Positions 43,965 to 53,848 of a stretch of DNA of 64,000 bases are shown piece by piece. The DNA comes from Rhodococcus sp. SBT000017 (lineage in GTDB: Bacteria > Actinomycetota > Actinomycetes > Mycobacteriales > Mycobacteriaceae). Position 1 is the first letter of the stretch; each line of letters opens with the position of its first letter. The position numbers were made by a program, and so were the translations under genes. The DNA is taken from contig NZ_REFU01000001.1 of NCBI RefSeq assembly GCF_003688915.1, positions 2,356,001 to 2,420,000 of the forward strand, written 5' to 3'. Under the pieces are notes generated by a model. The model saw nothing but the letters and a program-made list of their open reading frames with translations. It was not told the origin of the DNA and made no database searches.

Positions 43965-44081
43965 CGCGTCAATGGACCACTGCACACGTCTGGGCGCTGC
44001 AAAGTGCCATTCACACACCTACGAGGTCCGCGTGGATGGCACTTTGCATACGTCTGGACCGTGCAAGGGTCCATTGACGCG
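43965..44081. repeat. 117-bp nested inverted repeat element
   Basis: Outer arms CGCGTCAATGGACC (43965-43978) and GGTCCATTGACGCG (44068-44081) are perfect over 14 bp. Inner arms GCAAAGTGCCAT (43999-44010) and ATGGCACTTTGC (44036-44047) are perfect over 12 bp. Between outer and inner arms both sides carry ACGTCTGG as a direct, not inverted, repeat. It lies between thiM and the DUF2334 gene and does not look coding. Confidence 0.88.
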
Positions 44082-44101
44082 AGAGCGAGCGAAGCGGTCC
44101 G

Positions 44102-44803
44102 CTATGCCACGCGGGCTTTGGATCGTGGGGTCCATTCGTACACCCCGGCCTCGGCTCCGTGGTGCAGGGAGAGGTCGATGGCATCGAGGATTGCCTGTCG
44201 CGGTCCGGGCCGTCCGAGTTGCTTGGCACTGATGGCCAGACGCACCACTCCATCACGGCGGGCGGTGCGGCCTGCGCCGAGTACCAGTGCCTTGAACCAC
44301 CAGGGCTCGGCTTTGAATCCTTCGCCGATTCCCCATACCCGGGCGCGAACGGTGCCGTCACGGTCGAGGTCGTGAATACCGTTCAACGCAGCCAACATTC
44401 GGAATCCCGCGTCTGGAAGTGCCTCGACCGCACCGGGTGAGGCAATCCAGCGCGGAGCGGCGAACACCCGGGTGCGCAGGCCGGTCTGTTCCATGACGCG
44501 GTCCGCGGCCATCAGTCGAAGTCGGGCTTCGTGACGCGGCAGTGCGGAGAACTCGGAGCGGCGACGCTTCGTTGCGGCCTGGTCGTAGCCGTGCAGAACG
44601 ATCGCGTCGCCTCCGTCGCGTCGCGTCCGCAGCCATTCCTGGGTGGGCACGTCCGCTGCGAGACGGTATTTGTCCTTCAACCGAGGCGCGACGAGCAGGG
44701 ACAGCGGGACGCCTCGTCCGTCCAGGATCCGCGCGAATTCGGCGGCGTGCTCGTAGGTGTCGTTCTTGATACCGCTCACCGACACGATCAGGCGTCCAGA
44801 CAT
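44102..44803 (-). CDS. DUF2334 deacetylase-like protein
   Basis: A 233-residue protein of the DUF2334 family, related to polysaccharide deacetylases (NodB-like barrel). Typical features: N-terminal strand LIVSVSGIKNDTYEHAAEFA, VPLSLLVAPRLKDKY, the metal-site-like block GDAIVLHGYDQ, VFAAPRWIAS, and a C-terminal histidine pair in DLSLHHGAEAGV. ATG 44803 (MSGRLIVSVSG) is used rather than the longer frame. No signal peptide, so cytosolic. The substrate is unknown. Confidence 0.8.
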   Translation of the reverse strand: MSGRLIVSVSGIKNDTYEHAAEFARILDGRGVPLSLLVAPRLKDKYRLAADVPTQEWLRTRRDGGDAIVLHGYDQAATKRRRSEFSALPRHEARLRLMAADRVMEQTGLRTRVFAAPRWIASPGAVEALPDAGFRMLAALNGIHDLDRDGTVRARVWGIGEGFKAEPWWFKALVLGAGRTARRDGVVRLAISAKQLGRPGPRQAILDAIDLSLHHGAEAGVYEWTPRSKARVA

Positions 44804-44858
44804 GACTCGAGCCTCGCACACCAGCGTGAACGAGGCTCGAAGTCGATGCAGACAGAAG

Positions 44859-45365
44859 CTAAACGGACATCGTTTCCTTCGGCAGGATCTTGTCGATCGC
44901 TGCGAGCACCTCGGGGGCGTCCGGCTCGGTGCGCGGACGGAAACGGTTGGTGACGACGCCGTCGGGCGAGATCAGGAACTTCTCGAAGTTCCACTGGACG
45001 TCTCCGGACTTGCCTTCGGCGTCTTCGGTCTTGGTCAGCTCGGCGTACAACGGGTGCTGGTTGTCACCGTTGACGTCGACCTTCTCGGTCATCGCGAAGG
45101 TGACGCCGTACGTGGTGGAGCAGAAGGTTTCGATCTCCTCTGCGGTACCGGGTTCCTGGCCACCGAATTGGTTGCAGGGCACTCCGACGACCGAAAGGCC
45201 GCGAGAGGAGTAGTCGTTGGCGAGCTTCTCGAGCTTTTCGTACTGCGGGGTCAGTCCACACTTGGATGCGACATTGACCACGAGCACGGCCCGTCCGGCG
45301 TACTCGTCGAGCGAGGTGGGCGCACCACCCAGCGTGTTGATGCCGATGTTCTGAACTTCAGTCAT
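44859..45365 (-). CDS. Glutathione peroxidase-family thiol peroxidase
   Basis: A 168-residue cytosolic peroxidase of the thioredoxin fold. The peroxidatic residue is cysteine in NVASKCGLTPQY, not selenocysteine. The second block VPCNQFGGQEPG supplies a Gln and a Cys, and WNFEKFLISPDG supplies the active-site Trp/Asn. Organisms with mycothiol usually run such enzymes with thioredoxin. ATG 45365 is used; an adjacent GTG is at 45368. It is transcribed on the same strand as dctA but is separated from it by a strong terminator. Confidence 0.93.
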   Translation of the reverse strand: MTEVQNIGINTLGGAPTSLDEYAGRAVLVVNVASKCGLTPQYEKLEKLANDYSSRGLSVVGVPCNQFGGQEPGTAEEIETFCSTTYGVTFAMTEKVDVNGDNQHPLYAELTKTEDAEGKSGDVQWNFEKFLISPDGVVTNRFRPRTEPDAPEVLAAIDKILPKETMSV

Positions 45366-45414
45366 CACCCGAACTTACCTGTGAGTACCGACAGAATGGA
45401 ACCGACGTACAAAA

Positions 45415-45451
45415 GCAAGTACGACCCCGCTGGTGGCGGGGTCGTACTTGC
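45415..45451 (-). terminator. Rho-independent terminator of dctA
   Basis: Perfect 16-bp stem GCAAGTACGACCCCGC with a five-base loop (TGGTG). On the minus strand it is followed by TTTTGT, the classic form, just after dctA and before the peroxidase gene. Confidence 0.93.
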
Positions 45452-45498
45452 GTTCTTCCGAACCGGGCGACGGGGGGATGCGCGGCGCCCGGCAGGTA

Positions 45499-46896
45499 TT
45501 ACGCCTTGGCGGCGGACTTTTCGATGATGACCTGCTTGTCGGCAGGTCGATCGTCCTCGGGGAGGTGGTCGTCGACCATGGTCTCCTCGTCGAACGGCAG
45601 CTTGCCGTCGAGAACGGTGTTGACCCGATCGTTGTCGATGGTCTTGGTCCAGGTGCCGACCAGCAGCGTGGCGACGGCGTTGCCGGAGAAGTTGGTCACT
45701 GCGCGGGCCTCGGACATGAAGCGGTCGATTCCGACGATGATCGGGACGCCGTCGAGGAGCTGAGGCGCGTGGCTTTCCAGACCTCCGGCCAGCGTGGCCA
45801 GACCTGCTCCCGAGACTCCTGCCGCACCCTTCGAGGCGATGATCATGAAGAGTAGGAGCGAGAACTGCTCGGGGAGCGAGAGAGGCAGGTTCATGGCGTC
45901 GGCGATGAAGATCGAGGCCATCGTCAGGTAGATCGCGGTTCCGTCGAGGTTGAACGAGTAGCCGGTGGGGACGACGATGCCGACGGTGGTGCGCTCGACT
46001 CCGACGTGCTCCATCTTGGCGATCAGACGCGGCAGGGCCGACTCGGACGAGCTGGTGGCGACGATGAGCAGGTACTCACGGGCCAAGTACTTGACCAGCT
46101 TGAAGATCGAGAATCCGGAGACGAACTTCAGGATCAGGCCGAGGAAGAAGAAGACGAAGATGAAGCAGGTGATGTAGAACGCCAGCATCAGGGTGCCGAG
46201 CTGGATGACGGCGTCGAAGCCGGTCTTGCCGACGACACCGGCGATGGCACCGAACGCACCGATCGGGGCGAGCCAGAGGATCATGGTCAGGATGCGGAAG
46301 ACGAGCTTCTGTACTGCGCCGATGCCCTTGAGGATGCCTTCGCCGCTCTTGCCCATGGCCTGCAACGCGAAGCCGACCAGGATGGCGACGAAGAGTGTCT
46401 GCAGAACCGAACCTGCGGTGAGCGAGGACAACAGCGACGTCGGAATGATGCCGGCGATGAAGTCCATCGTGCCGCCCGCGGCTTCGGCGTCGGCCGCATA
46501 CTCCGAACCTGCGCCCGCAACGGGGATGTTCAGGCCGTCACCGGGCTGGATCAGGTTGCCGACGACCATGCCGATGCCGAGCGCGATGGTCGACATGGTG
46601 AGGAAGTACGCCAGTGCCAGTCCGCCGACTCGGCCGACGCTGGCTGCGGCGCGGACCGATCCGATGCCGAGGACAATGGTGCAGAAGATGACCGGGCTGA
46701 TCATCATCTTGATCAGGCTGACGAACAGAGTGCCGAGAACTGCCAGCTCGACGCCGAAGTCCTTCCACAGCAGGCCGACGGCCACACCTGCGATCACGGC
46801 AATGATCACGGCGATGTAGAGCCAGTGAGTCTTGTCGCGCTTCTTCTTGGGCTCGGTGGGCGGATTGTCGAACCGCTCGGCATCGATGGTTGTCAT
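45499..46896 (-). CDS. dctA: C4-dicarboxylate:cation symporter DctA
   Basis: SLC1/DAACS-family transporter of 465 residues for succinate, fumarate or malate uptake. The substrate-binding Ser loop SSSESALP and helix block PTGYSFNLDGTAIYL are those of DctA rather than of the glutamate carriers. Eight helices and two re-entrant loops are predictable. The C-terminus is charged (DDRPADKQVIIEKS). It is divergent from a DcuS/DctR-type two-component system that most likely senses the same substrates, and it ends at a strong terminator. Confidence 0.93.
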   Translation of the reverse strand: MTTIDAERFDNPPTEPKKKRDKTHWLYIAVIIAVIAGVAVGLLWKDFGVELAVLGTLFVSLIKMMISPVIFCTIVLGIGSVRAAASVGRVGGLALAYFLTMSTIALGIGMVVGNLIQPGDGLNIPVAGAGSEYAADAEAAGGTMDFIAGIIPTSLLSSLTAGSVLQTLFVAILVGFALQAMGKSGEGILKGIGAVQKLVFRILTMILWLAPIGAFGAIAGVVGKTGFDAVIQLGTLMLAFYITCFIFVFFFLGLILKFVSGFSIFKLVKYLAREYLLIVATSSSESALPRLIAKMEHVGVERTTVGIVVPTGYSFNLDGTAIYLTMASIFIADAMNLPLSLPEQFSLLLFMIIASKGAAGVSGAGLATLAGGLESHAPQLLDGVPIIVGIDRFMSEARAVTNFSGNAVATLLVGTWTKTIDNDRVNTVLDGKLPFDEETMVDDHLPEDDRPADKQVIIEKSAAKA

Positions 46897-47008
46897 GAAT
46901 GTTCCTTCTGGTTTCTGGTGAAGCGCGAGTCGAATTGGCTGACTTCGTGACTACTGGGAGTGGAGTGAGGTGGATCACGCCTGCTGAGAGATGATGTTGC
47001 TCGACGCC

Positions 47009-47029
47009 GTGACTGGAGTCACCTATACG
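47009..47029 (+). promoter_or_regulatory. Palindrome and -10 box of the dctSR promoter
   Basis: A perfect palindrome GTGACT-GG-AGTCAC (47009-47022) sits directly upstream of TATACG (47024-47029), a likely -10. A related half-site GTGACTAC lies nearer dctA (about 46950). This is a candidate DctR operator in the shared divergent promoter. Confidence 0.5.
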
Positions 47030-47072
47030 TTCATTTCGTTCACACCGACTGTTCTTGCGCGAAAGGAATCCG

Positions 47073-48626
47073 TTGTCCGCCAAACGTCCGCTGAGTGTCG
47101 CCGGCCAGGTATTGGTGTTGCAGCTCGTCGTCATCGGCGTCGTCGTGTTCGCCGGCGGCATCCTGACGGTGCTCAACGAACGGTCCAACAGCGACGACGC
47201 GACCCGACGCGAAGTCACGGCAGTGGCCGTGAGCATCGCCAACGAACCGTCGACGCCTCTTGCGATCGAATCCGACGATCCGACGTCGCGTCTGCAGCCG
47301 GAAACGGAGAAGATCCGTCAGGTCACGGGTGTCGATTTCATCGTCGTCATGGCACCGGATCGGACCCGTTTCACGCACACGACCGTCGACCTGATCGGTA
47401 AACCGTTCAGCGGCAACATCGATCGCGCCTTGTTGGGCGAGACGTTCACCGAGACGTACGTGGGTTCACTCGGGCCGTCGATCCGGTCGGTCACCCCGGT
47501 CACAGATACGGAAGGTGAGATCGTCGGCCTCGTCTCCGCCGGCGTCACTCGCCAGAAGATCAGTGATCAGTTCATCCAGGGCCTCCCTCTCATCATCGGG
47601 GTCGTGCTCGCCGCCTTCGTCGTCGCCGCAGCGGGATCGACGCTGCTCAGCCGCCGGCTCAGGCGTCAGACACTGGGAATGGCACCGGCGGAACTGCGCA
47701 CGATGTACGAGCATCACGACGCGGTGCTGCATTCGATCGGTGAAGGCTTGTTGGTGTTCGGCCGCGGCGACGAAGCGGAGCTGGTCAACGACGAGGCCCG
47801 ACGGCTCCTCGATCTACCCGAGGGCCCGGTCTCGTTCGCGTCGTTGCCGGAGTCGATGCAGCAGATGGACACCGGCATCGTGCGCGGCGAATTGCATCTG
47901 ACGAAGGATCGCGTACTCGTCGTCAATCAGGATCCGGTGATGTGGGAGGGCCGACGCCTGGGCAATGTGCTGACGATTCGCGATCAGACCGAATTGCGTT
48001 CGTTGATGGGTGAATTGGACTCGGTGCGCAGCTTCGCGGAGTCGCTGCGTTCGCAGGCTCACGAGTCGGCGAACAGGCTGCACACCGTCATCACCATGGT
48101 CGAGCTCGGCCGACCCGAGGAGGCAGTCGAATTCGCGACGGCCGATCTGGAACTCTCGCAGGCCCTCATCGATCGTCTGATGAACGCGGTGAGCGAACCT
48201 GCGCTCGCTGCGCTGCTGCTGGGCAAGGTCAGTCAGGCCGCCGAGCAGGGCGTGGAACTGACGATCACCGACGACACGGCGATGGAGCACGAGGGTGTGC
48301 TCACGGCACGTGAATTGGTCACGCTGGTAGGCAATCTGATAGACAATGCCATCGATGCCTCGAAAGAATCCGACCAGCCCTGGGTCGAAGTGACGGTCCG
48401 CGACGCCGATGGTGAACTCGTCGTCCGGGTCGCCGACAGCGGTCCGGGAATGCCGCCCGAAACGCTCAAAGCTGCTCTGCGGCGCGGCTACTCGACCAAG
48501 TCCGGCTCCCGCGGGCTCGGCCTCGCCCTGGTGACCCAGGTGATCACGCGCCATCGAGGCACCTTGACCTCGGAAGTGACGTACGGATCGGTCCTGGTTG
48601 CGACCATTCCGGGAGCTGCCTCGTGA
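47073..48626 (+). CDS. dctS: DcuS/CitA-type sensor histidine kinase
   Basis: Membrane sensor of 517 residues. The first helix is at about 8-34. An extracytoplasmic PAS-like sensor (about 35-170) carries TGVDFIVVMAPDRTRFTH, typical of the DcuS/CitA ligand domain. A second helix (GLPLIIGVVLAAFVVAAAGS), a cytosolic PAS and the kinase core follow. The phospho-histidine lies in SQAHESANRLHT; the ATP site has NLIDNAIDAS and DSGPGMP. TTG 47073 is chosen because AAAGGA lies just upstream. It is coupled to the response regulator by an overlap and is divergent from dctA. Confidence 0.9.
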   Translation: MSAKRPLSVAGQVLVLQLVVIGVVVFAGGILTVLNERSNSDDATRREVTAVAVSIANEPSTPLAIESDDPTSRLQPETEKIRQVTGVDFIVVMAPDRTRFTHTTVDLIGKPFSGNIDRALLGETFTETYVGSLGPSIRSVTPVTDTEGEIVGLVSAGVTRQKISDQFIQGLPLIIGVVLAAFVVAAAGSTLLSRRLRRQTLGMAPAELRTMYEHHDAVLHSIGEGLLVFGRGDEAELVNDEARRLLDLPEGPVSFASLPESMQQMDTGIVRGELHLTKDRVLVVNQDPVMWEGRRLGNVLTIRDQTELRSLMGELDSVRSFAESLRSQAHESANRLHTVITMVELGRPEEAVEFATADLELSQALIDRLMNAVSEPALAALLLGKVSQAAEQGVELTITDDTAMEHEGVLTARELVTLVGNLIDNAIDASKESDQPWVEVTVRDADGELVVRVADSGPGMPPETLKAALRRGYSTKSGSRGLGLALVTQVITRHRGTLTSEVTYGSVLVATIPGAAS

Positions 48627-49297
48627 TCCGGGTGCTGATCGTCGACGACGAACCGCTGATCGCCGAGGCCCACAAGACGTACGTCGAGCGCACCCCAGGC
48701 TTCGAGGTGGCCGGGGTGGCGCATACCGGCGCTTCGGCCATGCGCTTCGCCAGTACCGAGGCCGTCGATCTGGTGTTGCTCGACATCGGCCTGCCCGACG
48801 CCAGCGGCATCGACGTGGCCGCCGCGCTCGGCGGTCTGCGGCCGAGCCTCGACGTCATCGCCATCACCTCCGAGCGGGACCTGTCGGTGGTGCGTTCGGC
48901 AGTGGCACACGGCATCGTGCTGTATCTGCTCAAGCCCTTCACGTTCGCTGCGTTCCGCGACAAGCTCGAGCGCTATCGCGAATTCCATGCCGCGTTGCCT
49001 GCCGGCGAGAACGCTTCCAGTCAGCGCGACATCGACCGTGCCATGGCGCATCTACGCACGGCCGACGAACGCGTCTCGACACCCAAGGGCATTGCCCCGC
49101 AGACGATGGACGGCATCACCGCGAGCATCAAGGAGGCGGCCGACGGACTCAATGCATCCGAGGCCGCCAAGGTCGTCGGAGTGTCCCGAGTGACGGCGTG
49201 GCGCTACCTCGAACGACTGGCCGACGACGGACTGGTCACCCGGCACACCGAATACGGTAAGGCCGGGCGACCGCAGGTCCGCTACGTGTGGCGCTGA
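48623..49297 (+). CDS. dctR: DcuR/CitB-type response regulator
   Basis: A 224-residue regulator. The receiver domain (about 1-120) has the acidic pair DDE at 8-10 and the phospho-aspartate in LVLLDIGLPD (about 54). The DNA-binding end is of the CitB/DcuR kind, with the helix-turn-helix ASEAAKVVGVSRVTAWRYLERL. GTG is the start and overlaps the kinase gene. It probably activates dctA through the palindrome in the divergent promoter. A hairpin repeat follows the stop. Confidence 0.9.
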   Translation: MIRVLIVDDEPLIAEAHKTYVERTPGFEVAGVAHTGASAMRFASTEAVDLVLLDIGLPDASGIDVAAALGGLRPSLDVIAITSERDLSVVRSAVAHGIVLYLLKPFTFAAFRDKLERYREFHAALPAGENASSQRDIDRAMAHLRTADERVSTPKGIAPQTMDGITASIKEAADGLNASEAAKVVGVSRVTAWRYLERLADDGLVTRHTEYGKAGRPQVRYVWR

Positions 49298-49303
49298 CGC
49301 GCC

Positions 49304-49353
49304 AGTGGTGCGGTCAAGTGCCCCAGAGGGCACCTGATCACGCCACTGCGGCG
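49304..49353. repeat. Hairpin repeat, copy 2, dctR-ptrB junction
   Basis: Second copy of the 50-bp hairpin element, 45 of 50 identical to 8426-8475. The hairpin arms are 49304-49323 and 49328-49347. It fills the short gap between convergent dctR and ptrB and includes the ptrB stop codon (49338-49340), so here it could end transcription from both sides. Confidence 0.85.
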
Positions 49354-51467
49354 CCAGCCGCTCTCACGATCCAGGCGTACTCGAAGGCCGCCTCTTTCCA
49401 TTTCTCGTAGCGTCCGCTGACTCCGCCGTGTCCGGCGCTCATTTCGGTCTTGAGCAACAGGTCCGAGTCACCGGTCTTCGTTGCTCGCAGTGCAGCAACC
49501 CATTTCGCGGGCTCGACGTACAGAACGCGGGTGTCGTTGATGGACGTGATCGCCAGGATCGACGGGTAGTCCTTGGCCTCGACGTTCTCGTAAGGGCTGT
49601 ACGACTTCATGTAGTCGTACACCTCCTTGCTGGCCAACGGGTTTCCCCATTCGTCCCATTCGATGACCGTCAGCGGCAGTGACGGGTCGAGGATGGAGGT
49701 GAGCGGATCGACGAACGGAACGTTGGCGAGGATGCCGTTGAACAGCTCCGGTGCCATGTTGGCCACCGCTCCCATCAGCAGTCCGCCAGCACTGCCGCCG
49801 TCGGCGACCAGGTGTTTCGGTGAGGTCCGTCCGGTGTCGATGAGATGCTGTGCGGCAGCGATGAAGTCGGTGAAGGTGTTCTTCTTCTTCAGCGTCTTGC
49901 CGTTGTCGTACCAGTGCCGACCCATTTCACCACCGCCGCGCACGTGTGCGACGACGAAGACGATGCCGCGGTCGAGCAACGACAACCGAGCGACCGAGAA
50001 CGACGGATCCATCGAGGCCTCGTACGATCCGTAGCCGTAGAGGAGCGTCGGCGCGGGGCCGTCGGGCACGTCTTTGCGCCGGATCACCGACAGCGGGACC
50101 TGAGTTCCGTCCGGCGCAGTGGCCCACTCACGATGCTGCACATAGTCCGCGGCGTCGAACTTCCCCAGAACCGGCTGCGACTTGCGGAGCAGCAGTTCGC
50201 CACTGGCGATGTCGAGGTCGTAGACCTGCCCGGGAGTGATGAACGAGGTGTAGACCATCCGCAGCAGCGGCTGATCCCATTCGGGGTTCGAGCCGGCCCC
50301 GACGGAGTAGAGCTCCTCGTCGAACTCGAGCTCGCGGTACTCGCCGTACCCCTCGCCGGTCAAGGGCCAGATCGCCATGCGGGTCAAGGCTTCTCGCCGA
50401 TACGTGAAGATCAGGTGACCGGCGAACGCGTCGATGTCCTCGACCCGAACGTCGGCGCGATGCGGAACCAGAATGCGCTGATCGAGAGGGTCGGAGACCG
50501 GGGCCTCGGCGAGCAGGAAGTTCTCGGCCTTCTCCCCCTCGGTACCCCAGCCGTTGACCGAGCCGTTATGGGTGATGAGGAAGCGATCCTCGCCGGCCAC
50601 GACAGCGTGTTCGATGCTGTACTCGATACCGTCCGTACGCGGCAGTACGACGCGGAACTCGCCCTCGGGATCGGTGGATTCGAGCACGAGGCACTCGGAG
50701 GTGATCTTCGAGCCGACCCAGATCATCAGGTACTTCTCGCTACGGGTGGAACCGAAACCGACCCAGTAACTTTCGTCTGGCTCGTGGAAGACCTTGACAT
50801 CACCCGACTTGCCGAGGGTGTGCCGCCAAACGGTATCGGGACGCCAGGATTCGTCGACCGTCAGGTAGAACACGTGGGTGGCGTCGGCCGTCCAGGTAGC
50901 TCCGGGCGCGACGTTCTCGATGGTGTCGGCGAGCAGCTCGCCGGTCTCGAGGTTCTTGAAGCGCAGCGTGTAGCGCTCGTCGCCCTCGGTGTCGGTGGAA
51001 TACGCCAGCAGCGTGCCGTCGAGGCTGATCGAGAACGCGCCGAGGGAGAAGAAGTCGTGGCCCTTCGCTTCTTCGTTGGCGTCGAGCAGGATCTGCTCAC
51101 CGGGAACCTCCACATCGGACGAGAGCGTGGGCGGAGTCCAGTCGTCGGCAGAGTCGACGGGGCAACGGCATTGAAGCCCGTAGGACTGTCCCTCTACGGT
51201 GCGCGAGTAGTACCACCACTGCCCCATCCGCGTCGGCACGGACAGGTCGGTCTCCTGGGTTCGCGACTTGATCTCGTCGAAGATCTTGTCGCGTAACGAC
51301 TCCAGACCTGCAGTCTGCTGCTCGGTGTAGGCGTTCTCGGCTTCGAGGTAGGCGATCACCTCGGGATCTTCCTTGGCGCGCAACCACTCGTAGTTGTCGA
51401 TGAACGTGTCGCCGTGATGGGTGCGCTCGTGCGGCACCTTCTTGGCAACGGGTGGGGTGATCGTCAT
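49338..51467 (-). CDS. ptrB: Oligopeptidase B (S9A prolyl-oligopeptidase family)
   Basis: Cytosolic serine peptidase of 709 residues that cleaves short peptides after basic residues. The N-terminal beta-propeller (about 70-420) is followed by an alpha/beta-hydrolase domain. The nucleophile is in [11 protein letters not shown], the Asp in [15 protein letters not shown] and the His in [26 protein letters not shown] precedes the catalytic domain as in oligopeptidase B. ATG 51467 overlaps the purC stop (ATGA), so it is likely co-transcribed with purC. Confidence 0.93.
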   Translation of the reverse strand: MTITPPVAKKVPHERTHHGDTFIDNYEWLRAKEDPEVIAYLEAENAYTEQQTAGLESLRDKIFDEIKSRTQETDLSVPTRMGQWWYYSRTVEGQSYGLQCRCPVDSADDWTPPTLSSDVEVPGEQILLDANEEAKGHDFFSLGAFSISLDGTLLAYSTDTEGDERYTLRFKNLETGELLADTIENVAPGATWTADATHVFYLTVDESWRPDTVWRHTLGKSGDVKVFHEPDESYWVGFGSTRSEKYLMIWVGSKITSECLVLESTDPEGEFRVVLPRTDGIEYSIEHAVVAGEDRFLITHNGSVNGWGTEGEKAENFLLAEAPVSDPLDQRILVPHRADVRVEDIDAFAGHLIFTYRREALTRMAIWPLTGEGYGEYRELEFDEELYSVGAGSNPEWDQPLLRMVYTSFITPGQVYDLDIASGELLLRKSQPVLGKFDAADYVQHREWATAPDGTQVPLSVIRRKDVPDGPAPTLLYGYGSYEASMDPSFSVARLSLLDRGIVFVVAHVRGGGEMGRHWYDNGKTLKKKNTFTDFIAAAQHLIDTGRTSPKHLVADGGSAGGLLMGAVANMAPELFNGILANVPFVDPLTSILDPSLPLTVIEWDEWGNPLASKEVYDYMKSYSPYENVEAKDYPSILAITSINDTRVLYVEPAKWVAALRATKTGDSDLLLKTEMSAGHGGVSGRYEKWKEAAFEYAWIVRAAGAAVA

Positions 51468-52348
51468 GGCGTGACCCAATCGTCGAAGTTCAGGCCCGAG
51501 ATGCGCTCGTAGGCCTCGATGTAGCGGCTGCGGGTTGCGGCGACGATGTCGTCGGGCAACGGTGGCGGTGGAGTGTCGGAGCTGCGATCCCAGCCGGATT
51601 CGCCCGTCAACCAGTCGCGGACGAACTGCTTGTCGAAGCTGGGCTGGACGCGACCTTCCTGGTACGAATCGGCAGGCCAGTAGCGTGAGGAATCAGGGGT
51701 GAGAACCTCGTCGGCGAGGACGAGGTTGCCGTCGGCATCGGTACCGAACTCGAACTTTGTGTCCGCGAGAATGATTCCGCGTTCCAGAGCGAAGTTGGCT
51801 GCGCGCGAGTAGATCTCGATGGTGTCCTCGCGCAACTTGAACGCGAGTTCGGCACCGACCTGCTCGACGGCCTGGTCGAAGGTGATGTTCTCGTCGTGAT
51901 AGCCCAGTTCGGCCTTGGACGCGGGGGTGAAGATCGCCTCGCCGAGCTTGCTGGATTCCACGAGCCCGGAGGGAAGCTGCACGCCGCACACAGCTCCGGT
52001 CGCGTTGTAGTCCGCCAACCCGGATCCGGTGAGGTAGCCGCGCGCGACGCATTCGATCGGCACCATGTTCAGCTTCTTCACCACCAGGGCGCGGCCGAGT
52101 AGTTCGGCGGGAATGCGTTCGTCGAGCGGATCGCCGGCCAGATGGTTGACGCCGCCGAGTTCCTCGAAGAAGAACACGCTCATGGCCGTCAACACGCGCC
52201 CCTTGTCCGGAATCGGGGTGTCGAGGATGTGGTCGTAGGCCGAGATTCGGTCGCTCGCGACGAGCAACAGATGCGCGTCGTCGATCGTGTACAGATCGCG
52301 GACCTTGCCGCCGGCCAGATGCTCGTAGCTACTCAGTGATGGTCGCAC
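51464..52348 (-). CDS. purC: SAICAR synthetase
   Basis: Joins aspartate to CAIR in purine synthesis; 294 residues. Family blocks: [40 protein letters not shown] and [18 protein letters not shown] 52348 ([18 protein letters not shown]) is chosen by similarity to the mycobacterial start; a TTG at 52360 is the alternative. It is divergent from the MFS gene and coupled to ptrB. Confidence 0.95.
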   Translation of the reverse strand: MRPSLSSYEHLAGGKVRDLYTIDDAHLLLVASDRISAYDHILDTPIPDKGRVLTAMSVFFFEELGGVNHLAGDPLDERIPAELLGRALVVKKLNMVPIECVARGYLTGSGLADYNATGAVCGVQLPSGLVESSKLGEAIFTPASKAELGYHDENITFDQAVEQVGAELAFKLREDTIEIYSRAANFALERGIILADTKFEFGTDADGNLVLADEVLTPDSSRYWPADSYQEGRVQPSFDKQFVRDWLTGESGWDRSSDTPPPPLPDDIVAATRSRYIEAYERISGLNFDDWVTP

Positions 52349-52410
52349 GGTGTTCAACACTATCTGGGCCGGTGGCCGCGAGGGTGCCGGCAGGCATCAG
52401 ACTGGTAGCC

Positions 52411-53823
52411 GTGGCAACGAACAACACGACGTCGGATGTCGGATTCCGCTCCGAACGCGGACCGATACTGGTTGCGCTGATGCTCAGCACGTCTCTGGTC
52501 GCCCTCGATGCGACCATCATCGCCACGGCGGTGCTGTCCATCGTCGACGACCTGGGCGGGTTCACGCAGTTTCCGTGGCTGTTCTCCATCTATCTTCTGG
52601 CGCAGGCGGTATCGGTGCCGCTGTACGGCAAACTGGCAGACCTGTTCGGCCGCAAGAAGATCATGCTGTTCGGCATCGCGGTGTTTCTGCTCGGCTCCAT
52701 CCTGTGCGGCCTGGCCTGGAGCATGCCCGCCCTGATCGCCTTCCGGGCGGTCCAGGGCCTCGGTGCTGGTGCCGTGCAGCCGATGGCCATCACCATCGCC
52801 GGCGATATCTACACCCTGGCCGAGCGCGCCAAGGTGCAGGGCTACCTGGCCAGCGTTTGGGCGATGTCCTCGGTACTGGGCCCGGCACTCGGCGGTGTCT
52901 TCTCCGAGTTCCTGACGTGGCGCTGGATCTTCTTCGTCAACATCCCGCTGTGCGCGCTGGCCGCGGTGATGCTGTGGCGCAAGTTCGACGAGGGAGCTGT
53001 CGAACGCACCAAACCCAAGATCGACTACCTCGGTGCCGGCCTGCTGACGGTGGGCGCAGCGATGGTGCTGCTCGGGCTGCTCGAGGGCGGACAGTCCTGG
53101 GCATGGAACTCCCCCGTCAGCATCGCTATCTTCGCCGCCGGAGTCTCCTTGCTGGCCGCTTTTGCAGTGGTTCAGACCAAAGTCGAGGAGCCGATCCTGC
53201 CGCTGTGGGTGTTCACGCGTCGGGTCCTGGTGGTCAGCAGTACCATTTCGCTGCTCGTCGGCGCTCTGATCCTCGGCTTGACCTCGTACGTTCCGACGTT
53301 CGTGCAGGGCGTGCTCGGCACCGGCGCGATCGTTGCCGGCTTCGCGCTGTCCACCCTCACGCTCGGCTGGCCCATCGCAGCATCCCTCTCCGGACGGGTG
53401 TACCTCCGGTTCGGTTTCCGCACCACGGCGCTCATCGGTGCCTCCATCGCGGTCGTCGGAGCGGCATTCGCCACCGGCCTCGGTGCCGGTTCACAGGTGT
53501 GGCAGGTGGGCGCGGTGTGCTTCGTGATCGGCCTCGGTATGGGCCTGATCGCCAGCCCCACTCTCATCGCCGCCCAGTCGAGCGTCGAGTGGTCCGAGCG
53601 CGGCGTCGCGACCTCGACCAACATGTTCGCCCGCTCCATCGGCAGCGCAGTCGGGGTCGCGGTGTTCGGTGCCATCGTCAACTCACGCATCTCCGACGAC
53701 CCGAGCCCCGAACAACTGTCCGACGCCATCCATCCGGTCTTTCTGGGTGTCCTGGCGGCGGCAGCGGTGATGGCCGTCGCGGCACTGTTCATGCCCAAGC
53801 GTGGAGCGGAACCGACCCGATAG
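52411..53823 (+). CDS. MFS multidrug exporter, DHA2 (EmrB/QacA) type
   Basis: Proton-driven drug or metabolite exporter with 14 predicted helices in 470 residues. Motif A-like GKLADLFGRKKIMLFG follows helix 2, and the helix-1 motif ALDATIIATAVLSIV is the DHA2 motif D. GTG 52411 is used. The substrate is unknown. It is divergent from purC; its 3' end is followed by an unrelated gene that starts 25 bases later on the same strand. Confidence 0.9.
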   Translation: MATNNTTSDVGFRSERGPILVALMLSTSLVALDATIIATAVLSIVDDLGGFTQFPWLFSIYLLAQAVSVPLYGKLADLFGRKKIMLFGIAVFLLGSILCGLAWSMPALIAFRAVQGLGAGAVQPMAITIAGDIYTLAERAKVQGYLASVWAMSSVLGPALGGVFSEFLTWRWIFFVNIPLCALAAVMLWRKFDEGAVERTKPKIDYLGAGLLTVGAAMVLLGLLEGGQSWAWNSPVSIAIFAAGVSLLAAFAVVQTKVEEPILPLWVFTRRVLVVSSTISLLVGALILGLTSYVPTFVQGVLGTGAIVAGFALSTLTLGWPIAASLSGRVYLRFGFRTTALIGASIAVVGAAFATGLGAGSQVWQVGAVCFVIGLGMGLIASPTLIAAQSSVEWSERGVATSTNMFARSIGSAVGVAVFGAIVNSRISDDPSPEQLSDAIHPVFLGVLAAAAVMAVAALFMPKRGAEPTR

Positions 53824-53848
53824 CGTCCCTTTCGGTAGCTTTTGCGGC

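Noticed and set aside
43929-44101. TPP riboswitch upstream of thiM
   Set aside because: The expected THI-box core was not seen; the structure present is a nested inverted repeat with other words.
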